Assembly: GCF_000716595.1 (NCBI RefSeq)
Contig: NZ_JNXC01000038.1
Span: 1 to 64,000, forward strand
Reading direction: 5' to 3'
DNA: 64,000 nt
Source: Saccharothrix sp. NRRL B-16314
GTDB lineage: Bacteria > Actinomycetota > Actinomycetes > Mycobacteriales > Pseudonocardiaceae
In this document: piece by piece, positions 1 through 20,109 of the stretch
How the letters are laid out: every line of letters starts with the position of its first letter
Numbering within the stretch: the first letter of the stretch is position 1
Program-made: the position numbers and the translations under genes
The notes under the pieces: generated by a model
Told to the model about the DNA's origin: nothing
The model's database searches: none
Seen by the model: the letters and a program-made list of their open reading frames with translations, nothing else

Positions 1-120
1 CAGTTGTCCAGTAACAATCTCAAAGGAAACCTCTTGACGAGGTTCATAAATTTACTGGCTATTCGGCACGCTGTTGAGTTCTCAAAGAACACGCGCACAT
101 CATCTCGCGCCGCTCGCACG
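1..120 (-). promoter_or_regulatory. rRNA operon leader (16S upstream region)
   Basis: Read on the minus strand, positions 99-72 give TTTGAGAACTCAACAG and flanks. This is the conserved box found in the transcribed leader ahead of 16S rRNA in actinobacteria (antitermination/RNase III processing region). Transcription runs leftward, so 16S rRNA should begin just outside the window. The AT-rich stretch 1-60 fits the leader part of the processing stalk. Confidence 0.8.
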
Positions 121-463
121 GCTCGATCCGAGGCTTGTGATTCAGGAAAGCTGTAGTGAAACTAGACGCCCTGGTCGCAACGGCTCAGACGAGCCGGGAC
201 TGGGTCTTCCGTTTCGAGGCCACCCACTCTACCACGCTAGCGGGAGCTTGGTTCGTGACCTGCCGCGCTCCGTTCCGGTTTTCCCGGCCCGTTCCGCGCT
301 GACATGGAGAAAGTTACACGCACCCGAACCGGAGGTCAAATCGGGGGCGCAACACCACAGCACTGGCTGAAACCGCAGGTCAGCAGCCCGTGGTGCACTC
401 GACTCCACGCTATCCGACCCGCTCCACCCGCAACAGTGTGACCGCGATCACATCAAGAAACGT
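121..463 (-). promoter_or_regulatory. rrn promoter region, non-coding
   Basis: No convincing gene lies between the rrn leader and the tyrS terminator. The region should carry the rrn promoters, read leftward. A possible -10 (TAGAGT on the minus strand) is at 226-231, with no clear consensus -35. Open frames here have no recognisable protein. Assignment rests on position ahead of the leader box. Confidence 0.45.
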
Positions 464-500
464 CGAAGACCGCCGGTCCACGGGGGACCGACGGCCTTCG
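464..500 (-). terminator. tyrS terminator
   Basis: A long imperfect hairpin with outer arms CGAAG/CTTCG and inner arms GGTCC/GGACC lies about 30 bases past the tyrS stop. On the minus strand it is followed by ACGTTTCTTG, a modest T-rich tail. It would separate tyrS from the rrn promoters downstream. Confidence 0.65.
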
Positions 501-529
501 AACCGGCTCTGCGAGCGGCTTCGCGCAGG

Positions 530-1804
530 TCAGACCTGCACCCGCACGCCGGCGGTGTTGCGCTTGCCGCGGCGGACGACCAGCCACGTCCCGTGCAGCA
601 GGTCCTCCTTGGCGGGCACCCACTCCTCGTCGGCGACCTTGGCGTTGTTCACGTACGCGCCGCCTTCCTTCACGGTGCGCCGCGCCGCGCCCTTGCTCTC
701 CGCCAGCCCGGAGCTGACCAGCAGGTCCACGATGGTCGGCGCGTCGGCCAGGCGGACCTCGCCGGTCGGCGCCTCGGCCATCGCGGCCTCGATCGTGGAG
801 AGGTCGAGCTCCCGCAGCTCGCCCCGGCCGAACAGGGCCTGGCTCGCGGCGATGACCTGCCGGGTCTCGTGCTCGCCGTGCACCAGGTCGGTGAACTCCT
901 GGGCCAGCTTCTTCTGCGCGGCCCGCAGGTGCGGCGCCTCGGAGGTCTGCCGCTCCAGCTCGGACATCTCGTCCCGGGACAGGAAGGTGAACAGGCGCAG
1001 GTAGCGGAGCACGTCGGCGTCGCCCACGTTCACGAAGTACTGGTACCAGGCGTACGGAGACGTCATCTCCGGGTCCAGCCACACGTTGCCGCCGCCGGTG
1101 GACTTGCCGAACTTGCGGCCCTCGGCGTCGGTGACCAGCGGCGCGGTCAGCGCGTGGACGGACTTGCCGTCGACCTTGCGGACCAGGTCGACGCCGCCGA
1201 CGATGTTGCCCCACTGGTCGGAGCCGCCCACCTGGAGCCTGGTCCCGTACTTCCGGTTGAGCTGGAGGTAGTCGTGCGACTGGAGCAGGAGGTAGCTGAA
1301 CTCGGTGTACGACATGCCGTCGCCTTCGAGGCGGCGCTTGACCGTGTCCCGGGCCAGCATGACGTTGATCGAGAAGTGCTTGCCGACGTCGCGGAGGAAC
1401 TCCAGCACCGAGACGCCGCCGGTCCAGTCCAGGTTGTTGACCACGACCGCGCCGGTGGGGCTGTCGTCGAACTCGACGAACCGCTCCAGCTGGCCGCGGA
1501 TGCGCCCGGCCCACTCGGCGACGGTGTCCAGCGTGTTGAGCGCGCGCTCGGCGCTGTCACGCGGATCGCCGATCATGCCGGTGGCGCCGCCCGCGAGGAC
1601 GATCGGCCGGTGCCCGGCGCGCTGGAAGCGGCGCAGCATGAGCAGCGGGACGAGGTTGCCGGCGTGCAGGCTGGGCGCGGTCGGGTCGAACCCGGCATAG
1701 AGGGTGAGCGGGCCCGCGTCGAGATCCTTCCGCAGGGCGTCGAGGTCGGTGGACTGCGCGATCAGGCCGCGCCAGGACAGCTCATCGAGGATGTGCTCGC
1801 TCAC
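530..1804 (-). CDS. tyrS: Tyrosyl-tRNA synthetase
   Basis: A class I aminoacyl-tRNA synthetase of 424 residues, normal for bacterial TyrRS, that charges tRNA-Tyr in the cytoplasm. The Rossmann catalytic domain has [15 protein letters not shown] near residues 36-50 (HIGH-type motif) and KFGKST near 233 (KMSKS-type motif). The C-terminal 70 residues form an S4 RNA-binding domain. The start is GTG at 1804-1802. A GAGAAT -10-like hexamer lies 8 bases upstream, so the mRNA may be leaderless. It lies just upstream of a rrn operon on the same strand, separated by a terminator. Confidence 0.97.
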   Translation of the reverse strand: MSEHILDELSWRGLIAQSTDLDALRKDLDAGPLTLYAGFDPTAPSLHAGNLVPLLMLRRFQRAGHRPIVLAGGATGMIGDPRDSAERALNTLDTVAEWAGRIRGQLERFVEFDDSPTGAVVVNNLDWTGGVSVLEFLRDVGKHFSINVMLARDTVKRRLEGDGMSYTEFSYLLLQSHDYLQLNRKYGTRLQVGGSDQWGNIVGGVDLVRKVDGKSVHALTAPLVTDAEGRKFGKSTGGGNVWLDPEMTSPYAWYQYFVNVGDADVLRYLRLFTFLSRDEMSELERQTSEAPHLRAAQKKLAQEFTDLVHGEHETRQVIAASQALFGRGELRELDLSTIEAAMAEAPTGEVRLADAPTIVDLLVSSGLAESKGAARRTVKEGGAYVNNAKVADEEWVPAKEDLLHGTWLVVRRGKRNTAGVRVQV

Positions 1805-1828
1805 GGGACGCCATTCTCCCCCACCTGG

Positions 1829-1842
1829 TCAAACCGGTTTGA
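1829..1842. promoter_or_regulatory. Perfect 14-bp palindrome between tyrS and divergent gene
   Basis: TCAAACCGGTTTGA is a perfect inverted repeat about 25 bp upstream of the tyrS GTG and 60 bp upstream of the divergent membrane-protein gene. Its position over the presumed tyrS promoter suggests an operator. No cognate regulator can be named. Confidence 0.4.
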
Positions 1843-1902
1843 GCCGGTGCCCGTGCCGGGTAGTCGGCGAGGGGGCCCCGACGCACGGAGAGGACCGCGG
1901 CG

Positions 1903-2355
1903 ATGACCTACCCGGATCACGACCCACGTCCCGCTCACCGCCCTGCCGACCGCCCGACCGAGTACGTGCCACCGACTGAGGCGGCGTACCCGACGCACGA
2001 GGAGGTCGTCGAGCGCACCGACGGCCGGGTGCGGACCGTGCGCGTGGTGTGCGCCGTGATCGACCTGCTGTGCTGGTTGTTCGCCATCGTGCTGGCGATC
2101 CACATCTTCCTGGTGATCGGCGGCGCCAACCCGGCGAACGGGTTCGCCCGGTTGATCGACTCGTGGTCGGCGGCGGTGTCGCTGGGCCTGCGCGACCTGT
2201 TCACGCCGGCGGACCCCGGTGTGCGGACGCTGTTCAACGACGGTCTGGCCGCGTTGTTGTGGCTGGTGATCGGGGCGGTGCTGACGAACGTGATCAGCCG
2301 GATCGCGTTGCCCTCGGGTGAGCGGCGGACGTGGTACCGGAGGACGGTGCGCTGA
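1903..2355 (+). CDS. Small two-pass membrane protein (YggT-like)
   Basis: A 150-residue protein. Residues 1-45 are hydrophilic and proline/arginine-rich. Two hydrophobic segments follow, near residues 47-68 (LLCWLFAIVLAIHIFLVIGG) and 110-130 (LAALLWLVIGAVLTNVISRI), with a basic tail. The arrangement resembles actinobacterial YggT-family proteins, but the match is by general pattern only. A GGAGAGG ribosome site lies about 9 bases before the ATG. It is transcribed away from tyrS. Confidence 0.65.
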   Translation: MTYPDHDPRPAHRPADRPTEYVPPTEAAYPTHEEVVERTDGRVRTVRVVCAVIDLLCWLFAIVLAIHIFLVIGGANPANGFARLIDSWSAAVSLGLRDLFTPADPGVRTLFNDGLAALLWLVIGAVLTNVISRIALPSGERRTWYRRTVR

Positions 2356-2466
2356 ACCCGGCGACCGGGCGCTACCCACCGTCACGGACGTGTTCACTCT
2401 CGCGCACACGGGTTTGCCCCGGCTGGTCAATTGTCCTGGCCGCGTTCCCCGGCCAAGTTTGCTTGC

Positions 2467-2988
2467 GTGGCCAGCGACTTGCAGCGGAAGAAGACCTCCA
2501 TCGTGTTCGGCGCGATGGACGTGAACAGCGACGGGTTCCTCGAGCGGGCCGATTTCGAGGCGTTGACGGACCGGTGGGTGGGCATCCGGGGCGCCGACGG
2601 TGAGGACCGGTTGCGGGAGATCATGATGAGCTGGTGGGACGCGCTGCGCTCGGCGTCCGACCGGGACCGCGACGACAAGGTCACGATGGACGAGGTGCTG
2701 TCCGTGGTGAGCAACCTGGGCACCATGCTCGACCTGGTGGTGGCCACGGCCGAGTCGATGTTCGCGGCGGTGGACGAGGACGGCGACGGCGCGGTGTCCG
2801 CGCCCGAGTACGCCCGGATGATCCACGCCTGGACGGGGGACGACGCGCCGACGGACGGCGTGTTCGCCCGGTTGGACCTGGACGGCGACGGGTCGATCTC
2901 GAAGTCGGAGTTCGTCGGCCACTGGGTGGAGTTCTGGGCCGGTGACGACGCGGACGCCCCCGGCACGCACGTCTTCGGCGAGGTCTGA
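2467..2988 (+). CDS. Four-EF-hand calcium-binding protein
   Basis: A cytoplasmic protein of about 173 residues with four EF-hand loops: DVNSDGFLERADF, DRDRDDKVTMDEV, DEDGDGAVSAPEY and DLDGDGSISKSEF. All have acidic residues at calcium-ligand positions, and the second is less canonical. It resembles calerythrin/CabA-type proteins of actinomycetes, which bind or buffer Ca2+. The GTG at 2467 (V-A-S-D-L-Q) was chosen because the extra 12 upstream residues (W, P, C-rich) look non-native; the ribosome site is weak. It converges on mpg with a 12-bp gap and has no obvious functional partner. Confidence 0.88.
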   Translation: MASDLQRKKTSIVFGAMDVNSDGFLERADFEALTDRWVGIRGADGEDRLREIMMSWWDALRSASDRDRDDKVTMDEVLSVVSNLGTMLDLVVATAESMFAAVDEDGDGAVSAPEYARMIHAWTGDDAPTDGVFARLDLDGDGSISKSEFVGHWVEFWAGDDADAPGTHVFGEV

Positions 2989-3000
2989 CGCCCGCGCGGG

Positions 3001-12574
<9,574 letters not shown>

Positions 12575-12589
12575 GACGAGGGAGTGCGC

Positions 12590-13237
12590 ATGGCGGACCG
12601 GTTACGGGCCGTGATCTTCGATTGGCGGGGCACGCTGGTGCTCACCCCGACCTTCCGGGGGTGGGTGGCGGAGGCGTTGCGGCGGATCGGACGGGACGTC
12701 GGACAGGCCGCCGACGTGATCGGGAGGCTGGACACCCGCCGGCTGGACGTGCCGGGCATGGACGCGGACGCCGACCTGCACCGGAAGACGTGCTACGCGG
12801 CGTTCCGCGCGGCGGGGTTCGACCAAGAGCTGGCCGATTCGCTGTACGCGGTGGAGTGCGACCCGGCGTTCAACCCGTTCGCGGTGGACGCGGCGCCGAC
12901 GTTGCGGCGGCTGCACGGGGACGGCATGCGGATCGGGGTGCTGAGCGACATCCACTTCGACATCCGGCCCGCGTTCGACGGCCTGCCGGTCGACTCGTTC
13001 GTGCTGTCGTTCGAGCACGGCCTGGTGAAGCCCGATCCGGCGATCTTCCGGGTGGCGCTGGACGAGCTCGGCACCGCGCCGGCGGAGACGCTGATGGTCG
13101 GCGACCGCTCCACCCACGACGGGGCCGGCGTGGAGGCGGGGATGCCGACGCTGCTCGTCCCGCCACTGCGGGACGTGCGCGACGCCCGGCTGCACCTCGT
13201 CACCAATCTAATGGTTGATCCCCCATCTAACCGTTAG
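12590..13237 (+). CDS. HAD-superfamily hydrolase with altered motif I
   Basis: A 215-residue cytoplasmic HAD-fold protein. Motif I reads VIFDWRGTLV, so the nucleophile Asp is present but the usual second Asp (DxD) is Arg. Motif II is GVLSDIHFD, motif III lysine is in HGLVKPDP, and motif IV is VGDRSTHDGAG. The cap is C1 type. Most HAD phosphatases need the second Asp, so activity may be different (haloacid-dehalogenase type enzymes also lack it) or lost. The ATG at 12590 has GAGGGAG at good spacing. Confidence 0.85.
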   Translation: MADRLRAVIFDWRGTLVLTPTFRGWVAEALRRIGRDVGQAADVIGRLDTRRLDVPGMDADADLHRKTCYAAFRAAGFDQELADSLYAVECDPAFNPFAVDAAPTLRRLHGDGMRIGVLSDIHFDIRPAFDGLPVDSFVLSFEHGLVKPDPAIFRVALDELGTAPAETLMVGDRSTHDGAGVEAGMPTLLVPPLRDVRDARLHLVTNLMVDPPSNR

Positions 13238-13244
13238 GTACAGT
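13208..13244 (+). promoter_or_regulatory. Promoter with overlapping inverted repeat
   Basis: CTAATGGTT (13208-13216) and AACCGTTAG (13229-13237) form a 9-bp inverted repeat with one mismatch and a 12-bp spacer. It overlaps a promoter: TTGATC at 13215-13220, 18-bp spacer, TACAGT at 13239-13244. The start site would fall at the ATG at 13252. A dimeric repressor bound here would cover the -35. Confidence 0.6.
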
Positions 13245-13251
13245 CGGCCGC

Positions 13252-14097
13252 ATGATCCCCCAGGTGTTCCACCGGCACGTGGACGTCGACGGCGTCCGGG
13301 TCTTCTACCGCGAAGCCGGCCCGGCCGCCGCGCCCACGCTCCTGCTCCTGCACGGCTTCCCCAGCGCGTCGCACCAGTACCGCCGGCTGATCGACGCGCT
13401 GGGCGACCGCTTCCACCTCGTCGCGCCCGACTACCCGGGCTTCGGCCACAGCGGCGACCTCGACGGCCCGCACACGTTCGACCGCCTCGCCGACACCGTC
13501 GAGAAGTTCGTGGACGCGCTCGCCCTGCGGAGGTTCGCCCTCTACGCGTTCGACTTCGGCGGTCCGGTCGGCTTCCGGCTGGCCGTGCGACGGCCCGAAC
13601 TGATCACCGGCCTGGTCGTGCAGAACGCCAACGCCTACACCGACGGCCTGTCCGACAACGCGCGTGCGTTCATCGCCAACGACGACCGCGAAGTGGCGGC
13701 CGGGTTCATGACGCTCGCGTCCACCAGGGGCCAGTACGAGGACGGCACCACCGACCCCGCGCTGGTCTCCCCCGACGGCTGGACGCTGGACCAGCACTTC
13801 CTCGACCTGCCCGGCCGCACGGACCTCCAGGTGGACCTCGCCCTCGACTACCGCTCCAACGTCGACCGGTACCCCGAGTGGCAGGAGTGGCTGCGCACGG
13901 CGAAGCCGCCGACGCTCGTCCTCTGGGGACGCGGCGACGCGATCTTCACCGAGGACGGCGCGAAGGCGTACCTGCGCGACGTGCCCGACGCCGAGCTGCA
14001 CGTGTTCGACACCGGGCACTTCGCGCTGGAGGAGAACCTGCCGGAGATCGCGCCGCTGATCGCCGCGTTCCTCGACCGGTTGCCGGAGCACGCCTAG
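13252..14097 (+). CDS. Alpha/beta hydrolase, epoxide hydrolase/haloalkane dehalogenase type
   Basis: A 281-residue alpha/beta-fold hydrolase. The oxyanion-side motif is [10 protein letters not shown] near 33-42. The nucleophile elbow [14 protein letters not shown] near 102 has Asp, as in epoxide hydrolases and haloalkane dehalogenases, rather than Ser. [14 protein letters not shown] near 224 supplies an acid residue and [10 protein letters not shown] near 257 the catalytic His. Substrate unknown. The mRNA appears leaderless under a palindromic operator. Its TAG stop overlaps the stop of convergent sthA. Confidence 0.88.
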   Translation: MIPQVFHRHVDVDGVRVFYREAGPAAAPTLLLLHGFPSASHQYRRLIDALGDRFHLVAPDYPGFGHSGDLDGPHTFDRLADTVEKFVDALALRRFALYAFDFGGPVGFRLAVRRPELITGLVVQNANAYTDGLSDNARAFIANDDREVAAGFMTLASTRGQYEDGTTDPALVSPDGWTLDQHFLDLPGRTDLQVDLALDYRSNVDRYPEWQEWLRTAKPPTLVLWGRGDAIFTEDGAKAYLRDVPDAELHVFDTGHFALEENLPEIAPLIAAFLDRLPEHA

Positions 14098-15506
14098 GCG
14101 CCGAAGCGCTCCAGGGCGCGGATCTTGTTCGTGGCGTCCAGCGCGGCCACCTTGTACGCCTCGGACAGCGTCGGGTAGTTGAAGACGGTGTCCACCAGGT
14201 AGTCCACCGTGCCGCCGCACGCCATGACCGCCTGTCCGATGTGGACGAGGTCGGTCGCGCCGGTGCCGAACAGGTGCACGCCGAGCAGCTTGCGGTCCAC
14301 AGTGGACACCAGCAGCTTGAGCATCCCGTAGGCGTCGCCGACGATCGAACCGCGGGCCAGCTCCCGGTACCGCGCCAGGCCGACCTCGTACGGCACGGCG
14401 GACGACGTCAGCTCGGCTTCCGTCGCGCCGCAGTAGGAGATCTCCGGGATGGTGTAGATCCCGATCGGCTGGAGCGCGGACAGCTCGCGCGCCTTCTCGC
14501 CGAACGCGTGGTAGGCGGCGAGCCGGCCCTGGTCCATCGACGTGGCGGCCAGCGCCGGGAAGCCGATCACGTCGCCGACCGCGTAGATGTGCTCGACGGG
14601 CGTGCGGTAGTGCTCGTCGACGGACAGCCGGCCGCGGTTGTCCGCCTCCAGGCCGGCCAGCCCGAGGTCGAGCGCCTCGGTGTTGCCCTGCCTGCCCGCC
14701 GAGTACATCACCGCGGCGGCCGGGATGCGCTTGCCGCTGGCCAGCGTGGTCACCGTGCCGCTCTCGGACACGTCGACGTTGACGACCTTCTCGCCGAACC
14801 GGAACGTCACCGCGAGGTCGCGCAGGTGGAACTTCAGCGATTCCACGATCTCCGGGTCGCAGAAGTCGAGCATCCGGTCGCGCTGCTCGACCACCGTCAC
14901 CCGGCTGCCCAGCGCGGCGAACATGGACGCGTACTCGATGCCGATCACGCCCGCCCCGACCACGACCAGGGACGCCGGGATCTCCTCCAGCGCGAGCACC
15001 TCGTCCGAGTCGAGCACCCGCTCCTCGTCGAAGTCGACCTGGCTCGGCCGGGCGGGGCGGGTGCCGGTGGCGATCACGATCTTCTCGCCGGTGATGGCGT
15101 GGTGCTCGCCGCGGTGCGCGCCGTCCACGGCGATCGTGTGCGGGTCGAGGAACCGGGCGGTGCCGCTGAGCAGGTCGACCTGGTTGCGGTGCAGCTGCGC
15201 GCGCACGACCTGGACCTCGCGGCCGATCACGTGCTGCGTGCGGGCGAGGAGGTCGGAGATGGTGATGTCCGCCTTGACCCGGTAGCTCGCGCCGTACAGC
15301 TCGCGCTGGCTCATCCCGGTCAGGTACATCACCGCCTCGCGCAGCGTCTTCGACGGGATGGTGCCGGTGTTCACGCAGACACCGCCCACCATGTCCGGCC
15401 GGTCCACGATCGCGACCCGCTTGCCGAGCTTGGCACCCGCGATGGCGGCCTTCTGCCCGCCGGGGCCCGACCCGATGACGACCAAGTCGTAGTCGTACTC
15501 GCTCAT
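14094..15506 (-). CDS. sthA: Soluble (Si-specific) NAD(P)+ transhydrogenase
   Basis: A flavoprotein of 470 residues in the pyridine nucleotide-disulfide oxidoreductase family that exchanges reducing equivalents between NADPH and NAD+. FAD motif [14 protein letters not shown] is near 9-22. [18 protein letters not shown] keeps only the first Cys of the usual redox pair (the second is Thr), diagnostic for SthA against dihydrolipoamide dehydrogenase. NAD motif [14 protein letters not shown] is near 178 and [14 protein letters not shown] near 306. The ATG at 15506 gives [14 protein letters not shown]; upstream sequence is non-native. Confidence 0.95.
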   Translation of the reverse strand: MSEYDYDLVVIGSGPGGQKAAIAGAKLGKRVAIVDRPDMVGGVCVNTGTIPSKTLREAVMYLTGMSQRELYGASYRVKADITISDLLARTQHVIGREVQVVRAQLHRNQVDLLSGTARFLDPHTIAVDGAHRGEHHAITGEKIVIATGTRPARPSQVDFDEERVLDSDEVLALEEIPASLVVVGAGVIGIEYASMFAALGSRVTVVEQRDRMLDFCDPEIVESLKFHLRDLAVTFRFGEKVVNVDVSESGTVTTLASGKRIPAAAVMYSAGRQGNTEALDLGLAGLEADNRGRLSVDEHYRTPVEHIYAVGDVIGFPALAATSMDQGRLAAYHAFGEKARELSALQPIGIYTIPEISYCGATEAELTSSAVPYEVGLARYRELARGSIVGDAYGMLKLLVSTVDRKLLGVHLFGTGATDLVHIGQAVMACGGTVDYLVDTVFNYPTLSEAYKVAALDATNKIRALERFGA

Positions 15507-15582
15507 GCGGGAAGCCTCGCACACCGGGACGTCGCGCGGTGTCACGCCGAGCGGACTCGTGGCGCCGTTCGGGCGCACGGCC

Positions 15583-16074
15583 TCAGCCGCGCGCGGCCCG
15601 GCCCGAGTACGTCAGCGGGAAGACCAGGTCCCGGCACGCGGCGGGCAGGTCGTGCGCGATCTGCACGACCATCTCGACCTCGACCGACCCGGCGGGCGGG
15701 ATGACGACCGGCTCGGGCATCGGCACGACGGTCAGCACACCGGCCGGGCAGTCCGGCACGCGGTTGTGCGCCTCGTCCGTCGGCTGGCCCGGCACGGCCT
15801 GGAGCGTCAGCACCACGATGTCCACGCTGTTCGGGTTGGACAGCCGCACCAGGCGGACGCCCTCGCTGCCCGGCGTCAGCTCGACCGCGCCGCCGGAGAT
15901 GTCGTTGATCTCGAACGGCCGCAGGTCGGACACCTCACCGCCGCTGACCGCGTACGCCATGGGGGGAAGCTCGGGCTCCGGCCAGGTCAGGTGCATGGCG
16001 GCCACCACGGCGGCGCCCACACCGAGGATGCTCATGGCGACGGCGACTTCCATCCGCGGACCCAAGCTGCGCAT
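15583..16074 (-). CDS. Membrane-anchored extracytoplasmic protein, unknown
   Basis: A 163-residue protein with one N-terminal hydrophobic segment (residues 9-27, [20 protein letters not shown]). The remainder is polar and likely outside the membrane. It contains two cysteines (VPDCPAG, AACRDL) that could form a disulfide and beta-rich stretches such as [20 protein letters not shown], suggestive of an immunoglobulin-like fold. No family recognised. It lies alone between sthA and pheT. Confidence 0.7.
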   Translation of the reverse strand: MRSLGPRMEVAVAMSILGVGAAVVAAMHLTWPEPELPPMAYAVSGGEVSDLRPFEINDISGGAVELTPGSEGVRLVRLSNPNSVDIVVLTLQAVPGQPTDEAHNRVPDCPAGVLTVVPMPEPVVIPPAGSVEVEMVVQIAHDLPAACRDLVFPLTYSGRAARG

Positions 16075-16380
16075 GAGGCAACCTCACTCGATTGCTGCTC
16101 CAGGCGGTGGGTTCGCCGCTAGCTCCCCGTCGGACCGGCGACCAGACTCGCCCGGCGGTTCATCGCTTCGCCCCTCGGCCCAGCGGGCCGCGGAACCAAT
16201 CTTGGAGAACGTTCAACCTGCGCGCAAGGACCAACGCGGCCCGGATACTCAGGTCTTTGGACCCCTTGACACGCACGGTGACGAGCACTGACCAGGGCGT
16301 TCACCATCCCCCGACCATGGAGTGGTTCACCCGTCCGGCCCAGTCCTGGACCCGCACCAGTGCGGGTCCAGGACGGTTCC
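16075..16380. other. Intergenic region between exported-protein gene and pheT
   Basis: No supportable gene. It holds the pheT terminator hairpin at 16343-16374. A TTGACA on the plus strand near 16268 has no convincing -10 or downstream gene. A 62-codon minus frame (16119-16307) has no ribosome site or recognisable composition. Confidence 0.5.
16343..16374 (-). terminator. pheST terminator
   Basis: A perfect 14-bp stem (GTCCTGGACCCGCA / TGCGGGTCCAGGAC) with a 4-base loop lies 6 bases past the pheT stop. No U-tract follows, common for GC-rich actinobacterial terminators. Confidence 0.8.
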
Positions 16381-18858
16381 TCAGCCTCTCAGCACCGCGC
16401 CGAAGCGCTCCGCCGCGGCGGCCACGGCCGCGTCGCGCGCCGCCGTCGCCTCCTCCACGGTCAGCGTGCGGTCCGGCGCGCGGAAGCGCAGCGAGTACGC
16501 CAGCGACCGCTTGCCCTCGCCGACCTGGTCGCCGCTGTAGACGTCGAACAGCCGGATGTCCTCCAGCAACGCCCCACCGCCGCCGCGCAGCACCCGCGCC
16601 ACCTGCTCGGCGGGCACCTCCTGCGGCACCACCACGGCCACGTCCAGCAGCACCGGCGGGTAGGCTGACACGATCGGGGCGGGCCGGTCGTCCGTCAACG
16701 GCATCGCGTCGAGGTCCAGCTCCAGCGCCACGGTCCGCTTCGGCAGGCCCAGCGCTTCCACCACCTTCGGGTGCAGCTCACCCGCGTGGCCCACCGGCCA
16801 GTCACCGACGCGCAGCTCCGCACACCGGCCGGGGTGCCACGGCGCCAGGTCGGAGGCGACCACGGTCAGCTCCACCCCGTACGCCTGGCCGACCAGCCGC
16901 GCGGCCCGCACCGCGTCCGCCCAATCCGTCGGGCGGCCCTTGCCCCACCAGCCGACCTGCTCGCGGTCGCCCGCCAGCACGGCCGCCACGTGCACCGGCT
17001 GCTGCGGCAGCGCCGCCAGCAGCGACGCCACCTGCGCGTCCGTCGGCCGCTCGCCGACGCCCACCTCGGGCACCGGCACCTGCTGCGCGCGCGGCAACGT
17101 CACCTGCGCGATCGTGTAGACCGCGAGGTCCTTCTGCCCGCGGGCCAGGTTCCGCTGCACGGTCTCCAGCAGCCCCGGCACCAGCGTGGTGGCCAGCGCG
17201 TTCTTGTCCGACTCCAGCGGGTTCAGCACGGTCACCACGGTGCGCCGCACGTCGTCCGCCGGCAGCCCGAGCGCGTCGAACACCGTCGGCGCGACGAAGG
17301 GGAACGGCTTGACCTCGACGAACCCGTTCTCGGCCAGCGCGCGCGACACCGTGCGGCGACGGCGCTGCTGCTCGGTCAGCCCCCGACCGGCCGGTGCGGG
17401 CGGCAGCGTGGACGGGATCGTGTCGTACCCCTCCAGCCGCAGCACCTCCTCCACCAGGTCGGCGGGCTGGGTCAGGTCCGTGCGCCACGTCGGCGGCACG
17501 GCGGTGACCATTGTCGCGCCGTCGTCACCGGTGGTGACCTCGACCTGGCAGCCGATCTGGCCCAGCCGGCGCGCCGTCACGCCACGCCCGTAGCGGACGC
17601 CCGCGACCCGGTCGGGCAGGTCGATCGGCATCGTCACCGGCGCGGGCAGCGAGGGCGCGCCCACGTCCGTGCGGCCGGGCTTGATGCTGCCGTCGGCGAA
17701 CATGTCCAGCAGGCGTGCCGCGCGTTCCAGCGCGACCGGCGCCAACGCCGCGTCCACCGTGCGCTCGAACCGCTTCGCCGCCTCGCTGGGCAGCTTGTGC
17801 CGCCGCACGGTGCGGGCGATCGACGCCGGGTCCCAGTTCGCCGCCTCCAGCAGGATGTCCGTGCTGTCCGCGCCGACCTCGGTGCTCGCGCCGCCCATCA
17901 CGCCGGCCAGCGAGATCACGCCGCTGTCGTCGGCGATCACGATGTCGTCCGGGTCCAGCGCGCGGACCTGCTCGTCCAGCGTGGTCAGCTTCTCGCCGGC
18001 CACCGCCCGCCGCACCACCAGGCCGCCCTTGACCGACGACGCGTCGAACGCGTGCAGCGGCTGGCCGAGCTCCAGCATCACGTAGTTCGTGACGTCCACC
18101 GGCAGCGAGATCGACCGGATGCCGGCCAGCATCAACCGCCGGCGCATCCACCACGGTGTCGGCGCGGTCGGGTCGACACCGCTGACGCGGCGGGCCACGA
18201 ACCGGGAGCACGCCGCCTGGTCCTCGATGTGGACGGGCAGCACCTCGCCCTCGCCCTCGGGCACCTCGGCCGTGCCGGGGTCGCGGTAGGGCACGTCGAA
18301 CGCGCAGGCGATCTCGCGGGCCAGGCCGCGCACCGAGAACGCGTAGCCGCGGTCCGGCGTCGGCGCGACCTCGATCACCGTGTCACCCAGGCCGAGCAGC
18401 TCCATCGCGTCGTCACCGGGCTGCGCGGTGCCGCTGGGCAGCACCATGATCCCCGCGTGGTCGTCGCCGAGGCCCAGCTCGCGGGCCGAGCAGATCATGC
18501 CGTTGCTGGTCTTGCCGTAGGTCTTGCGCGCGGCGATGGTGAAGTCGCCCGGCAGCACCGCGCCAGGCAGCGCCACCACGACGGTGTCACCCTCGCGGAA
18601 GTTCGAGGCGCCGCAGACGATGCCGTTGACCTGGTCCGGGCCGACCTCCACCTGGCAGTAGCGGATCGGCTTCTTGAACTCGGTCAGCTCCTCGATCTCC
18701 ACCACGCGACCCGCGACCAGCGGACCCGTGACACCGCCGAGCTGGTGGACGTCCTCGACCTCGATGCCGATCCGCACGAACGCCTCGGCGAGCTGGTCGG
18801 GGGTGGGGTTCTCGGCGAACTCCAGGTTCTCGACCAGCCAGGTAACCGGAATGCGCAC
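16381..18858 (-). CDS. pheT: Phenylalanyl-tRNA synthetase beta subunit
   Basis: The beta chain of the alpha2-beta2 PheRS, 825 residues. Starts MRIPVTWLVENLEF, followed by the tRNA-binding OB domain (residues ~40-150), the B3/B4 editing domain (near 200-400), B5 (near 410-480), the catalytic-like domain, and the C-terminal anticodon-binding domain ending YSLRFRAPDRTLTVEEATAARD. It begins 3 bases after pheS, so the pair is co-translated. Confidence 0.97.
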   Translation of the reverse strand: MRIPVTWLVENLEFAENPTPDQLAEAFVRIGIEVEDVHQLGGVTGPLVAGRVVEIEELTEFKKPIRYCQVEVGPDQVNGIVCGASNFREGDTVVVALPGAVLPGDFTIAARKTYGKTSNGMICSARELGLGDDHAGIMVLPSGTAQPGDDAMELLGLGDTVIEVAPTPDRGYAFSVRGLAREIACAFDVPYRDPGTAEVPEGEGEVLPVHIEDQAACSRFVARRVSGVDPTAPTPWWMRRRLMLAGIRSISLPVDVTNYVMLELGQPLHAFDASSVKGGLVVRRAVAGEKLTTLDEQVRALDPDDIVIADDSGVISLAGVMGGASTEVGADSTDILLEAANWDPASIARTVRRHKLPSEAAKRFERTVDAALAPVALERAARLLDMFADGSIKPGRTDVGAPSLPAPVTMPIDLPDRVAGVRYGRGVTARRLGQIGCQVEVTTGDDGATMVTAVPPTWRTDLTQPADLVEEVLRLEGYDTIPSTLPPAPAGRGLTEQQRRRRTVSRALAENGFVEVKPFPFVAPTVFDALGLPADDVRRTVVTVLNPLESDKNALATTLVPGLLETVQRNLARGQKDLAVYTIAQVTLPRAQQVPVPEVGVGERPTDAQVASLLAALPQQPVHVAAVLAGDREQVGWWGKGRPTDWADAVRAARLVGQAYGVELTVVASDLAPWHPGRCAELRVGDWPVGHAGELHPKVVEALGLPKRTVALELDLDAMPLTDDRPAPIVSAYPPVLLDVAVVVPQEVPAEQVARVLRGGGGALLEDIRLFDVYSGDQVGEGKRSLAYSLRFRAPDRTLTVEEATAARDAAVAAAAERFGAVLRG

Positions 18859-18861
18859 CGG

Positions 18862-20067
<1,206 letters not shown>

Positions 20068-20109
20068 TCACCGGGCGCCGGGCGGATTCCCCGTCCCGAC
20101 CGGCGTTTC

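Noticed and set aside
74..370. Open frame of 98 codons in the rrn leader region
   Set aside because: It overlaps the conserved rrn leader box on the opposite strand, has no recognisable protein pattern and reads through presumed promoters.
593..1906. Long frame antisense to tyrS (437 codons), and similar long antisense frames over argG, argH, pheT, uvrA, TPR and NB-ARC genes
   Set aside because: GC-rich genes leave the antisense and shifted frames open. Products are Arg/Ala/Pro/Gly/His-rich with no motifs, while the genes on the other strand are certain.
16213..16220. GAACGTTC, similar to an SOS box
   Set aside because: LexA needs four bases between GAAC and GTTC; here there are none.
16119..16307. 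62-codon minus frame between the exported-protein gene and pheT
   Set aside because: No ribosome site, no hydrophobic or conserved pattern, and codon bias not typical.
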